DNA of 48,228 nt from Pseudomonadales bacterium (GCA_022821865.1 JAJECW010000092.1:1-48228); one strand, 5' to 3'. Positions 10,686-18,893 are shown, counted from the stretch's first letter. Program-made: numbers and translations. Notes: generated by a model not told the origin, from the letters alone.

Positions 10686-11870
10686 ATGAATCCGTTACGA
10701 TTCTTTCACCCGAATTTGCCGCGGGTTTTCGCGCTTGCGTGCGGCCTGCTCCTGTTCACGCAAGCGTTTGGGCAGGACGCCGGCGAGAGGCCGCGGGCGC
10801 GGGAAGCCGGCGTCATCGTCGGCGTATTCGAGCCCGGTCCGTTGAATGCCATTACCGACATGGAAGGCGTGCGAGTCGGCCATAGCACGGTGATCCGCGG
10901 CGACGACATCCGCACTGGCGTCACGGCGATCATTCCCGCGCCGGGCAATCTTTATACTCATCCGATTCCCGCCTGGATTCACGTCGGCAACGGCTACGGC
11001 AAGCTGATCGGCGAGACCCAGGTGCGCGAGTTCGGCGAAATCGAGACTCCGATCCTGCTCGTCTGCACCTTGTGCGTCTGGAGCGCCGCCAATGCGCTCA
11101 AGGAATGGAACTATGAACAGCCAGGCATGGGCGAACACACCCTGAACCCCATCGTCGGCGAAACCAATGACAGCCGCGTGAACGACATGTGGGCCGACCC
11201 GGTCGGGCGCGACGAAGTTTTCGAGGCGCTCGACAACGCCGCCTCGGGTCCAGTCGCCGAGGGTTCGGTCGGCGCCGGAACCGGCACCCAGGCCTTTGGC
11301 TGGAAAGGCGGCATCGGCACGAGTTCGCGCGTATTGCCCGCCGATCTCGGCGGCTACACCATCGGCGTGCTCGTACAGACCAACTATGGCGGCGTACTCG
11401 AAATCAATGGCGCCCCCGTGGGCCGGGAACTCGGCAATTATTCCTTCCGCGCCTCGCTCGAAGGCGAAGACCAGGACCGCGAAGACGGCTCGATCATGAT
11501 GGTGGTGGCGACCGACGCCCCGCTCGACAGCCGCGGCCTGCAACGACTTTCGATGCGCGCCATGATGGGACTTGCGCGCACCGGCTCGTTCGCGAGCAAC
11601 GGCTCAGGCGACTACGTGATTGCTTTTTCGGCCAATCCGAGTGTGCGCCGGCCGCGCAGCAGCGATGCGCCGGTGCCGACCGAAGTGCTGGTGAACGAGG
11701 CCATGTCGCCGTTGTTCGCGGCCACCGCCGAAGCCACCGAGGAGGCGATTTACAACGCCATCTTCAAGGCCACAACCGTAAGCAGTTCACGCGGGGAATT
11801 GCGCGCGATTCCGCTCGACGAAGTACTCGAAATCCTGCGCGAGTATCGCGCCATAACCGAACCATTGTAG
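10686..11870 (+). CDS. Exported P1-family (DmpA/BapA-type) aminopeptidase
   Basis: 394 residues with a signal peptide (residues 1-27, ending FTQAFGQ). ATG 10686 has AGAGG seven bases upstream; ATG 10671 overlaps the previous stop and is a possible alternative. The body matches the self-cleaving DmpA/BapA family: ITDMEGVRVGHSTVI, GETNDSRVN, EGSVGAGTGTQAFGWKGGIG and then TSSRVLP, the block where the family's autoproteolytic nucleophile lies. The C-terminal FSANPSVRR and LFAATAEATEEAIYNAIFKA are also typical. Relatives hydrolyse N-terminal D-amino acids or beta-peptides. Co-transcription with a quinoprotein and cytochrome c suggests one periplasmic catabolic unit, but the link is not obvious. 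Confidence 0.9.
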   Translation: MNPLRFFHPNLPRVFALACGLLLFTQAFGQDAGERPRAREAGVIVGVFEPGPLNAITDMEGVRVGHSTVIRGDDIRTGVTAIIPAPGNLYTHPIPAWIHVGNGYGKLIGETQVREFGEIETPILLVCTLCVWSAANALKEWNYEQPGMGEHTLNPIVGETNDSRVNDMWADPVGRDEVFEALDNAASGPVAEGSVGAGTGTQAFGWKGGIGTSSRVLPADLGGYTIGVLVQTNYGGVLEINGAPVGRELGNYSFRASLEGEDQDREDGSIMMVVATDAPLDSRGLQRLSMRAMMGLARTGSFASNGSGDYVIAFSANPSVRRPRSSDAPVPTEVLVNEAMSPLFAATAEATEEAIYNAIFKATTVSSSRGELRAIPLDEVLEILREYRAITEPL

Positions 11871-11890
11871 GGGCGACGCATGCATCGCCC
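11871..11890. terminator. Hairpin after the peptidase gene
   Basis: GGGCGA (11871-11876) pairs with TCGCCC (11885-11890) around a GCATGC core, directly after the stop codon. No T-run follows, so it may be a weak terminator or a dispersed palindrome. Confidence 0.45.
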
Positions 11891-11933
11891 GCGGAGAGCG
11901 TCGGCAATGCACAATCAAGGGCACAGTTTATGA

Positions 11934-13961
11934 ATGAAAAAACAATTCATGGACAATTCATGTGCTAATTCATGGGCTAATTCATGGGACACCCATCACA
12001 GGACACCCATCACAAATCGTGGGACATCCGTTGTGGCGGCGTTGGGATTGTGCTTCCTGCTTGCGGCTTGCCGGCCCGTACCCGACGGCGGCGGCGTGGC
12101 CAACTGGCCGCATCACGGGGCCGATCATTCCGCCAGCAAGTACGCGCCCCACGGCCAGATCGACCGCGGCAATTTTGCCGAGCTTGAAGTCGCCTGGACC
12201 TGGGCCTCGGCCGACTCGCGCATAGATGAGGCAATGCGCTACTTCACCGGCGACTATCGCGCCACGCCTGTCTTCGTCGACGGCGTACTCTATACCGCCA
12301 CCAATCATTCCCAGGTCGTGGCGCTTGACCCGGCCAGCGGCGAAGAACTCTGGCTGTTCGACCCGGAAAGCTATCGCGCCGGGCCGCCCAATTTCTCGCC
12401 GGTACAGACCCGCGGCATCGAATACTGGACCGACGGCGAAATCGAGCGAATATTCATCGCCACATTAGGAAAGCAATTAGTTTCCATAGATATCGAAACC
12501 GGCCAGCCTGACCCGAATTTCGGCGACGACGGCTTCGTCGACCTGCGCGGCGATCTCGGCCGGCTCGAATTCGAGATGAACAACATCACCCACGGTGCGC
12601 CGCCCATCGCCGTCGGCAGCAGCGTCATCGTCGGCTCGAAGATCTTCGACTACATCATGACTGATCGCAGTCCTCCGGGCCACGTTCGCGCCTACGACGC
12701 CTACACCGGCGAATTCAAATGGCGTTTCAACACGATTCCCCAGCCCGGCGAACCCTATAACGAGACCTGGGAAAACGGCTCCTGGGCGACTACCGGCAAC
12801 ACAAACGTCTGGTCCTTCATGGCCGCCGACGACGAAGCGGGAATCGTCTATCTGCCTGTATCCACGCCGACCAACGACTACTGGGGCGGTATGCGCCACG
12901 GCGAGAATGTCTACGCCGAAAGCCTGGTCGCGCTCAATGCCGAAACCGGGGAGCGAATCTGGCACTTCCAGACCGTGCATCACGGCATCTGGGACTACGA
13001 CATCGCCTCGGCGCCCAATCTGGTCGATATCGTCGTCGACGGCAGGCCGATCAAGGCCGTCGCGCAAGTATCGAAGACCGGCTTTACCTACGTGTTCGAC
13101 CGCCTCACGGGCGAGCCGGTCTGGCCGATCGAGGAACGGCCCGTCCCGCCGAGCGAGGTCCCCGGCGAACGATTGCATCCCACCCAGCCGATCCCGACCT
13201 GGCCCCTGCCCTTCGAGCAGATCGGCATTACCGAAGACGACCTCATCGACTTCACGCCGGAATTGCGCGCCGAAGCCGAACAGATTGCGAGCGAATACGT
13301 AATCGGGCCGATCTTCACGCCAACCATCGTCGCGGGTCAGGACGGCAAGCGGGCGACCATCGTCGCTCCCGGCGCCGGCGGCGGCGCCAATTTCCCCGGC
13401 GCATCGCTCGATCCGGAAACCGGCGTGCTATACATCCCCTCGGTAACCCGCCCAACCGGCATGTCCCTGATCGAGCCCCCTCCTGGCGCTTCGGACTGGC
13501 CCTACGTGATCCGCTACGACCGCACCACCGGACCGCAAGGCCTGCCCTTGCTCAAGCCGCCCTACCGGCGCATCACCGCCATCGATCTCAACACCGGCGA
13601 ACACGTCTGGCAGATTCCCTTCGGCAAGGGTCCCACGGATCATCCGGCCATCGCCCACCTGAATCTCGGCCCCCTGGGCAGCGTATTCAACGACGTCGTC
13701 GCCGAGGGCGGCGTACTCATCACCGAATCCCTGCTGATCTCCTACCTGGCCCAAAAGAACGAAATCGACCCGGAGGCAACGGGCTCGATTCTCGTCGCCC
13801 ACGACAAGCAAACCGGCGAACTGCTTGGCGAGATCATGGTAGACCAGCGCCTGCACGGCACCCCAATGAGCTACCAACACGAAGGCCGGCAGTACATCGC
13901 AGTAGCCGGCGGCGGCCGCGACGGAGATTCCGGCGAACTCGTGGTGTTTGCCCTACCCTGA
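11934..13961 (+). CDS. PQQ-binding quinoprotein dehydrogenase, lipoprotein
   Basis: 675 residues from ATG 11934, the only in-frame ATG before the signal region. The first about 30 residues are encoded by short tandem repeats (11942-12014) and look accidental. The real signal is VVAALGLCFLLAAC, with lipobox LAAC, so the start is uncertain. The mature protein is a membrane-bound-glucose-dehydrogenase-like propeller: NWPHHGADHSASKYAP, TGEFKWRFNTIPQPGEP, the metal/catalytic region HHGIWDYDIASAP (Asp354, Asp356), KTGFTYVFDRLTGEPVWPI, and a C-terminal MSYQHEGRQYIAVAGGG. It probably oxidises a sugar or alcohol at the periplasmic face. Paralogue of the 16783-18810 gene. It ends 19 bases before a convergent ATPase gene. 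Confidence 0.85.
   Translation: MKKQFMDNSCANSWANSWDTHHRTPITNRGTSVVAALGLCFLLAACRPVPDGGGVANWPHHGADHSASKYAPHGQIDRGNFAELEVAWTWASADSRIDEAMRYFTGDYRATPVFVDGVLYTATNHSQVVALDPASGEELWLFDPESYRAGPPNFSPVQTRGIEYWTDGEIERIFIATLGKQLVSIDIETGQPDPNFGDDGFVDLRGDLGRLEFEMNNITHGAPPIAVGSSVIVGSKIFDYIMTDRSPPGHVRAYDAYTGEFKWRFNTIPQPGEPYNETWENGSWATTGNTNVWSFMAADDEAGIVYLPVSTPTNDYWGGMRHGENVYAESLVALNAETGERIWHFQTVHHGIWDYDIASAPNLVDIVVDGRPIKAVAQVSKTGFTYVFDRLTGEPVWPIEERPVPPSEVPGERLHPTQPIPTWPLPFEQIGITEDDLIDFTPELRAEAEQIASEYVIGPIFTPTIVAGQDGKRATIVAPGAGGGANFPGASLDPETGVLYIPSVTRPTGMSLIEPPPGASDWPYVIRYDRTTGPQGLPLLKPPYRRITAIDLNTGEHVWQIPFGKGPTDHPAIAHLNLGPLGSVFNDVVAEGGVLITESLLISYLAQKNEIDPEATGSILVAHDKQTGELLGEIMVDQRLHGTPMSYQHEGRQYIAVAGGGRDGDSGELVVFALP
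11942..12014. repeat. Short tandem repeats at the quinoprotein start
   Basis: Four units of about 12 bases sharing AATTCATGG are followed by two 14-base units (ACACCCATCACAGG type). They place several ATG codons close together at the start of the gene. Slippage here would change the start or the reading frame. Confidence 0.8.
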
Positions 13962-13980
13962 AAACACAGGCGAATCGGGG

Positions 13981-15123
13981 TCAGATAAACTCCCGCTGCC
14001 AGAGCTTGCGAAGAAAATCTTCCCAATAGATGTGGCGGACACCGCTATCGAACCAGGCTGATTGTCGATCCATGGAGACCAGCAACAGGTGTTGCCAGTT
14101 GTGTTCCTCGGCAATTGCCCGCAGACCCTTGTGATCGCGCTGACTCACTGACTCCGTACTCTTGACTTCGATGGCGAGTTCTTCGCCGATCACGAAATCA
14201 ACTTCAATACCCGTGCGCGTGCGCCAATACTGCAAGGGTAGCCGTATCCGGTTGTAGCCGAGGAAGGCGCGAATTTCGCAGGCGAGGAAGTGCTCGAAAG
14301 ACATTCCGAAAACATCGCTCGAACGGTCGAGCGGCCGGGCGCCGCGCAGCGTGTGGGCAACGCCAGGGTCGAACAGGTAAAACTTGGCGGTTTGTACGGG
14401 CTTTCTCGCTGTCGAGCCACGCCAGGGAGGCACCTGAAATCCCGTCAAAGTGTCCTGAAGGATCTGGTAGTAATCTCGGACGGTGTTCGGCGCGAGTTGC
14501 GCATCGTTGGCGACCTTCGTGTAGTTCAGCACGCGGGAATTGTTGAACACCGCGCTTTGCAGAAATCTCGTGTAATTCGGCAGGTTGCGAACGAGCCCCT
14601 CAAACTGGATTTCCTCCTTCAGGTAGGTTTCCACGTAGGCGTACAGATACTCATCAGCGTCCTTCCCCAGCCATGCAGTAGGCAATCCGCCGAAGCGCAG
14701 GTAGCGGTGCAGGTCGAAATCGCCCTGGCGGGTCAACTCAAACCAGGTCAATGGGAACAATTCGGCCCGGAACGCACGGCCAGCGAGCAGGTTTACGCCT
14801 TGTCGGCGCAAACTGCGCGCACTGCTGCCGGTCAGCAGGAATCGCTGTTGTTTGGTCTCGATGGCGCGATGTGCTTCGTTGAGCAACTCGGGAATGCGCT
14901 GAATTTCATCGATGACCGTAAGCGGTTTCGACATCATGGCATGCAACAACGACGGGTCCGCCTTCAGGCGCAGATAGGTGCGCGAATCAAGCAGATCGAT
15001 ATAGTCCGCCACGTCCAGACAGCTAGCCCGAATGAGAAAGCTCTTGCCGCTGCCACGCGGCCCCAACAGAAAATGCGAGGACCTGCCCAGTAGCTCCAGC
15101 AAGTCGAGCTGACGAGAAATCAT
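13981..15123 (-). CDS. AAA-family ATPase with C-terminal DUF4143
   Basis: 380 residues, normal for this widespread family. Walker A is LLGPRGSGKSF near residue 23, Walker B-like LTVIDEIQRIP near 70, and sensor-like FLLTGSSARSL near 95. These are followed by DUF4143 features: FGGLPTAWL, ETYLKEEIQ, the winged-helix part TKVANDAQLAPNTVRDYYQIL, and a restriction-endonuclease-like core WRTRTGIEVDFVI...LAIEVKST. The biochemical role of the family is not settled. These genes are often found in accessory regions, and this one lies beside an antitoxin-like gene. A palindrome overlapping a -10 box is upstream. Confidence 0.88.
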   Translation of the reverse strand: MISRQLDLLELLGRSSHFLLGPRGSGKSFLIRASCLDVADYIDLLDSRTYLRLKADPSLLHAMMSKPLTVIDEIQRIPELLNEAHRAIETKQQRFLLTGSSARSLRRQGVNLLAGRAFRAELFPLTWFELTRQGDFDLHRYLRFGGLPTAWLGKDADEYLYAYVETYLKEEIQFEGLVRNLPNYTRFLQSAVFNNSRVLNYTKVANDAQLAPNTVRDYYQILQDTLTGFQVPPWRGSTARKPVQTAKFYLFDPGVAHTLRGARPLDRSSDVFGMSFEHFLACEIRAFLGYNRIRLPLQYWRTRTGIEVDFVIGEELAIEVKSTESVSQRDHKGLRAIAEEHNWQHLLLVSMDRQSAWFDSGVRHIYWEDFLRKLWQREFI

Positions 15124-15142
15124 GGAAAATCCGCAGTTGTTC

Positions 15143-15167
15143 CGTGGATTTGCAATTATAATCCACG
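15143..15167 (-). promoter_or_regulatory. Palindromic operator over the -10 box of the ATPase gene
   Basis: CGTGGATT (15143-15150) is inverted as AATCCACG (15160-15167). On the minus strand the spacer contains a perfect TATAAT (15155-15160), about 32 bases before ATG 15123. A repressor bound to the palindrome would block the promoter. The -35 is weak. Confidence 0.5.
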
Positions 15168-15229
15168 AAAGAGCTGCGTGTCTTCATGCAGTGGCCACGG
15201 TTTTGTAGTATGCATGTAACGCGATGCCA

Positions 15230-15390
15230 GGAGCCTGCGCCATAGGAATTTGCGAAAGCGAAAATTCGCTATCGTTGCGCCCCTGGTTGATCGATTGAGG
15301 CGAGTATTGGTGGATATTCAACGAAATCGAGCGGCCAGGGGCGCGGATGAGAGCGGATTTGCAGCCGCGAATTCCTACGGCGCGGGCTCC
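15230..15390 (+). repeat. Palindromic mobile-like element, copy A
   Basis: 161 bases with inverted ends of about 25 bases (GGAGCCTGCGCCATAGGAA on the left, its near-complement up to GGCTCC on the right). A second inverted pair is nested inside: GCGCCCCTGG (15277-15286) with CCAGGGGCGC (15335-15344), plus the small palindrome AGCGAAAATTCGCT. Copies B (20258-20418) and C (48075-end, inverted) have the same plan. No transposase is encoded, so if mobile it moves in trans. It sits immediately downstream of an antitoxin-like gene. Confidence 0.88.
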
Positions 15391-15447
15391 TAAGGTGATT
15401 TGAGCACCGACAAGCGGTGTGAACCGGTCCGTGTACCTTTCCCTCAT
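15391..15447 (-). pseudogene. Possible toxin start cut off by element A
   Basis: An ATG at 15447 overlaps the antitoxin stop (ATGA), as toxin genes often do. It reads MRERYTDRFTPLVGAQIT before entering element A, after which the frame is only repeat sequence. The coupling and position suggest the remnant of a PIN-type toxin start. The 18 codons are too few to identify a family, and this is a guess. Confidence 0.25.
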
Positions 15448-15908
15448 ATGAGTTCTTGTTCCGCATCAGTGCGGGCGAGAGCCTCCAGGGCAGCAGACCG
15501 GGTTGCGTCGCGCCTGTCCCTGTAGGAGAACAAATCGTCGGCGCGGATGCGGCGATGCCTGCCGGTCTTGGTGAACGGGATGTCGCCACCCTCGACAAGC
15601 TTTACCAGATAGGGCCGCGAAACATTCAGCAGGTCAGCGGCTTGCTGGGTCGTCAGTTCGGCCTCCACGGGAATCATGCGGAAGCCGCGGCCGCTCGACA
15701 CGAGCCTCAATACTTCGAGTAGAGACTCCGTTAATGCTGGCGTCAGTGTAATGGTTTCGACTTTGCCGTCGCCCTGGGCCAGGGACAGTCTTGCGCCATC
15801 GCCATTGCTGGTCTGGGAAGCAACGATCTTTCTGAGTTGTTCCGCATTCTTGATCTCTACCTCGTCGGGCAATCGATCGAAGAAAGCATCTTTCTTGAGG
15901 GCCTTCAT
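15444..15908 (-). CDS. Excisionase-type HTH protein, probable antitoxin
   Basis: 154 residues from ATG 15908, which has GGAG six bases upstream; the longer frame lacks a good site. The N-terminal half (MKALKKDAFFDRLPDEVEIKN on) is charged and poorly defined. Residues 90-140 form a MerR/excisionase-like helix-turn-helix (LTTQQAADLLNVSRPYLVKL, then GRHRRIRADDLFSYRD). Proteins of this size and build commonly act as antitoxins and autorepressors paired with a PIN-domain toxin. Here the toxin position is occupied by element A, leaving an apparent orphan. Four TTCGAA-like boxes lie upstream (15928-15991). Confidence 0.8.
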   Translation of the reverse strand: MKALKKDAFFDRLPDEVEIKNAEQLRKIVASQTSNGDGARLSLAQGDGKVETITLTPALTESLLEVLRLVSSGRGFRMIPVEAELTTQQAADLLNVSRPYLVKLVEGGDIPFTKTGRHRRIRADDLFSYRDRRDATRSAALEALARTDAEQELI

Positions 15909-15927
15909 TTCTTTCTCCGTAATTGAT

Positions 15928-15991
15928 TTCGAAGAATGCGGATAGAGCACTATTTATTCGAAATAATCGCAATACTCGAGATATTCGAATA
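15928..15991 (-). promoter_or_regulatory. Cluster of TTCGAA-type palindromes upstream of the antitoxin-like gene
   Basis: TTCGAA occurs at 15928-15933, 15957-15962 and 15984-15989 (the last within perfect TATTCGAATA), and CTCGAG at 15975-15980. The A+T-rich stretch upstream of the HTH gene is a natural promoter/operator region for autorepression. Confidence 0.5.
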
Positions 15992-16016
15992 CTACGCAAG
16001 AGCTTGCCGCCACCCT

Positions 16017-16151
16017 TTAGCTGGCGTTGGTGGAGAGGAAGGTCAGCAGGTTTTGTTCGATGGTTTCGGACAGGCCGGGGACGAAGAGGATGGCGCCGGC
16101 CACGAGCACGGTTACTGCGAGGCAGACTGCGAGATAGGTTCTGTTGGACAT
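16017..16151 (-). CDS. Small single-pass membrane protein, 44 residues
   Basis: ATG 16151 has a textbook ribosome-binding site (CCAGGAGCCAACC). The protein starts MSNRTYLAVCLAVTVLVAGA and continues ILFVPGLSETIEQNLLTFLS. It has one transmembrane helix (about residues 6-26) and a short polar tail. It is last in the minus-strand run quinoprotein - 176-residue protein - this peptide, separated from the gene before by a strong hairpin. It may be a small subunit or stabiliser of the quinoprotein complex. I know of no family for it. Confidence 0.6.
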   Translation of the reverse strand: MSNRTYLAVCLAVTVLVAGAILFVPGLSETIEQNLLTFLSTNAS

Positions 16152-16165
16152 GGTTGGCTCCTGGT

Positions 16166-16224
16166 GTGCTGTCCCGTAAATATCTTGCATTTCAGCGCGT
16201 CACCTGTGATTTGCGGGACAGCAC
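16166..16224 (-). promoter_or_regulatory. 16-bp hairpin between the 176-residue protein gene and the small membrane protein
   Basis: GTGCTGTCCCGTAAAT (16166-16181) and ATTTGCGGGACAGCAC (16209-16224) pair at 15 of 16 positions, the exception being a possible G-U pair. The hairpin starts right after the stop of the upstream gene and ends 3-4 bases before AGGAG of the small gene. It lacks a T-run, so it may control read-through, RNA stability or access to the ribosome site. Confidence 0.6.
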
Positions 16225-16225
16225 G

Positions 16226-16756
16226 CTATACGCTTTGGCCGCGCGGGGCGAGTTCGAATACCCAGAGGCTGCCCGACTCCACGCTGGCGCGGCTGGAATT
16301 GCCGCCGTATTTTTCACGCAGGGCGGCCGTGACGCCATCGAGTACGTCGCCCTCGCGGATGCGTACGATTTCGCGTTCGTAGCGCACGCCGTCGATGCGC
16401 ACGACGGCCATGCCGTCGCCCTCGTCCGCGTCCACCGCCCAATGCTTCCAGATGCGCCCGAGCGTCGTGCCCATGTAGCCGCTGACCACGTACAACCTGC
16501 CCTCGCTTTCGAGGATGAATATCAGGCGCGAACTCGGCGGGGCCGGGTTTGTCAATTCGAGTTCAACCAGGCGAATGTCCCGGGTGAAGCTCCAGTCGGG
16601 TTCAGGGCCGGCGTAGAGTTCGCCGGAGACGAGTTCGCCGCCCGGAAACACGATGGAAGGGCCGTCCGCGTTGCGATTTTCCATCCTCAGGGTGAAATAG
16701 GCCACCACCGGAATCAGCACCAGTATGCCAACCACTTGCAGAATCAATCGCAACAT
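16226..16756 (-). CDS. Membrane-anchored protein of unknown function, 176 residues
   Basis: The start ATG 16756 has GGGAGGA seven bases upstream. An N-terminal membrane anchor (LILQVVGILVLIPVVAYFTL) is followed by a soluble domain with SGELYAGPEPDWSFTRDIR, LVELELTNPAPPSSRLIFI, RLYVVSGYMGTTLGRIWKHW and a C-terminal VRYEREIVRI. The middle resembles the split-barrel fold of small F420/FMN nitroreductase-like proteins, which is a tentative fold-level impression. It follows the 675-residue quinoprotein by 26 bases and is probably co-transcribed, so it may serve the same periplasmic oxidation system. Confidence 0.75.
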   Translation of the reverse strand: MLRLILQVVGILVLIPVVAYFTLRMENRNADGPSIVFPGGELVSGELYAGPEPDWSFTRDIRLVELELTNPAPPSSRLIFILESEGRLYVVSGYMGTTLGRIWKHWAVDADEGDGMAVVRIDGVRYEREIVRIREGDVLDGVTAALREKYGGNSSRASVESGSLWVFELAPRGQSV

Positions 16757-16782
16757 CGCACGGTCCTCCCGTGGTCGGCCCG

Positions 16783-18810
16783 CTAGTAACCCGAAGACTG
16801 CGGATACGCAGCCGGCAGTGCCATGGCGGTCAGTTTCGCGCCGGTTTGCAGCATGATGTACTGGTGCCCGTCGTGGACCCAGGAACTCATGCCATAGTTC
16901 GACCGGGCCGGCGCCTCGATTTCGGCCATGATTTCGCCGCTGTCCTTGTCGATGGCGTAGAGCATCGGCGTGCCGTCGCTCGAGACGTCGGAATACACGA
17001 GCATGTTGGACGTGACCACCATCGGCACCAGATTGCCGGTGCCGGTGTTGCCGACGTCGACGCCTTCGAGCGCCGGGCTGTTGGCGATGCGGGCCGGGGT
17101 CTCGCCGGTGGGAATCTGCCACAGGTGTTCGCCGGTGTTCATGTCGATGGCGACGATGCGGCTGTACGGCGGCTTCCACACCGGAATGCCGGACTGCAAG
17201 CGCGGCGGCCGCGCGGTGGCGCCGCGCACGCTGTTGGCATAATCGGCCAAAGTCGTGCCGGTGGGATTGGCGAACAGCAGGTCGGCTTCCTCGCCGGGAA
17301 TCAGGCGCAGGACGAAACAGGCCTTGTGCGAGGAAACGAACAACACGCCGGAATTCGGATCGGCCACGGGCGGCGAGGTGATATTGGCGCCCCCGGCCCC
17401 GCCCGGACAGTTCATCGCGCCGTACTTGCCCTCGGGATTGTCGGAATGAATGGGCGGATTGAACAGCGGCCCCATCACGTAGTCGTCCATCACTTCAAGC
17501 GCTTCGGCGCGCAATTCCGGCGTGAAATCAACGAGGTCGTCCTCGGTAATGCCCTGCATGTCGAAAGGCTCGGGCCAGGTAACGTGGGGCTGCGTCGGCG
17601 ACAGGACTTCGCCCGGCACGATCGAAGGCGGCACCGGGCGGTCGACGATGGGCCAGACCGGTTCGCCGGTGATGCGGTTGAAGGTATAAACCCAGGCTTG
17701 CTTGGTCACCTGGGCGACCGCCGGAATGGGCTGTCCGTCAACATTGATATCGAGCAGCAGCGGCGCCGTGGGCGTGTCGAAATTCCAGATCTCGTGTTTC
17801 ACGAACTGGAAATGCCAGGCGCGCTCACCCGTGCGGGTGTCCAGGGCGATGATGCTGGCGCCATAGAGATTGTCGCCGGGGCGGAAACCGCCGTAATAGT
17901 CGATGGTCGCGCTGTTGGTGGGGATATACACCAGATTGTTCGCCGGGTCGGCCGACAGCGGCGCCCAGGAGGAGACGTCTCCGGTCCACTGCCAGGCGTC
18001 GTTTTCCCAGGTCTCGTGACCGTATTCGCCGGGGCGGGGAATGACGTTGAATTTCCACTTGAAGTCGCCGGTATTCTTGTCGTAGGCGAGGATGTCGCCC
18101 GGCACGTTCTCGACGCGGGCTTGCAGGTAGCCCTGTTCGGCGGAATTGCCGATGACGATGGTGTCGTTCACCACGATGGGCGGCGAGGAGGACGTGATAT
18201 AGCCGGTCTCCAGCGGAATGCCCTCATAAGGGTCGTAGGGATGGCCGAGGTCGGCGAGCAGGTCGACCACGCCGGTTTGCGGGAAGCCCTCGATCGGCAC
18301 GGGATTGCCGAAGCCTTCCAGCGGAATGCCGGTCTTGGCGTCGAGCGCGGTGAGGAAGAATCCGGGAGAGACGATGTAGATCACGCCGCGGCCGTCGACT
18401 TCCGCATAGGCCACCCCCTTGCCGTAGTCGGCGCGCATGGAATATTCGGCGCGCGGGGTGTCGGGCTCGCGATAGGTCCAGATGGTGTCGCCGGTCTTCG
18501 GATCGATGGCGACGACGTAGCGCTTGTAGCCCACCACGGTGTACAGGATGCCGTCGATCAGCGATGGCGTGGAGCGCCCGCTGACGGCGTTGAAGCTCGC
18601 TCCGTCCCATTCCCAGGCAACTTCGAGTTCGGAAAAGTTCTCGGCGGTGATTTCATCCGCGGGTGTGTAGCGGGTATGGGCGAAATCGTTGCCGAGGGTG
18701 AACCATTCGGCGGCTTCCTCGGCGAACAATTCGCCTTCGGCGGCCTGCGCCGAACCGGCAGCGCACAGCGCGAGCGCGGGCAGGATTTTCTTCAATTCAG
18801 CAATTCGCAT
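16783..18810 (-). CDS. Exported PQQ-type quinoprotein dehydrogenase with Asn at a catalytic-site Asp
   Basis: 675 residues from ATG 18810, preceded by GGAGGTCTTTCC. Signal peptide at residues 1-23 (KKILPALALCAAGSAQAAEG). Propeller features: AEEAAEWFTLGNDFAHTRYTP, TGDTIWTYREPDTPRAEY, GHETWENDAWQWTGDVSSWA, TGEPVWPIVDRPVPPS and TGEHLWQIPTGETP. The close relative at 11934-13961 has WDYD where this protein has KHEIWNFDTP, so the first Asp is Asn343. That position corresponds, by my alignment from memory, to the Asp of the PQQ/metal site in membrane glucose dehydrogenase. Activity or metal use may differ, or the protein may have another role. Two small membrane-anchored genes follow. Confidence 0.9.
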   Translation of the reverse strand: MRIAELKKILPALALCAAGSAQAAEGELFAEEAAEWFTLGNDFAHTRYTPADEITAENFSELEVAWEWDGASFNAVSGRSTPSLIDGILYTVVGYKRYVVAIDPKTGDTIWTYREPDTPRAEYSMRADYGKGVAYAEVDGRGVIYIVSPGFFLTALDAKTGIPLEGFGNPVPIEGFPQTGVVDLLADLGHPYDPYEGIPLETGYITSSSPPIVVNDTIVIGNSAEQGYLQARVENVPGDILAYDKNTGDFKWKFNVIPRPGEYGHETWENDAWQWTGDVSSWAPLSADPANNLVYIPTNSATIDYYGGFRPGDNLYGASIIALDTRTGERAWHFQFVKHEIWNFDTPTAPLLLDINVDGQPIPAVAQVTKQAWVYTFNRITGEPVWPIVDRPVPPSIVPGEVLSPTQPHVTWPEPFDMQGITEDDLVDFTPELRAEALEVMDDYVMGPLFNPPIHSDNPEGKYGAMNCPGGAGGANITSPPVADPNSGVLFVSSHKACFVLRLIPGEEADLLFANPTGTTLADYANSVRGATARPPRLQSGIPVWKPPYSRIVAIDMNTGEHLWQIPTGETPARIANSPALEGVDVGNTGTGNLVPMVVTSNMLVYSDVSSDGTPMLYAIDKDSGEIMAEIEAPARSNYGMSSWVHDGHQYIMLQTGAKLTAMALPAAYPQSSGY

Positions 18811-18893
18811 GGAAAGACCTCCAGAAAGTCGGCCCGATATTCCCACATTTTCAGTGACAATTCATCCGCTGTGGCTTCGATCCATCGTTGGCG

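Noticed and set aside
15184-15447. Complete 87-codon gene after the antitoxin
   Set aside because: Most of it lies in element A, which is repeated elsewhere; only the first 18 codons could be toxin remnant.
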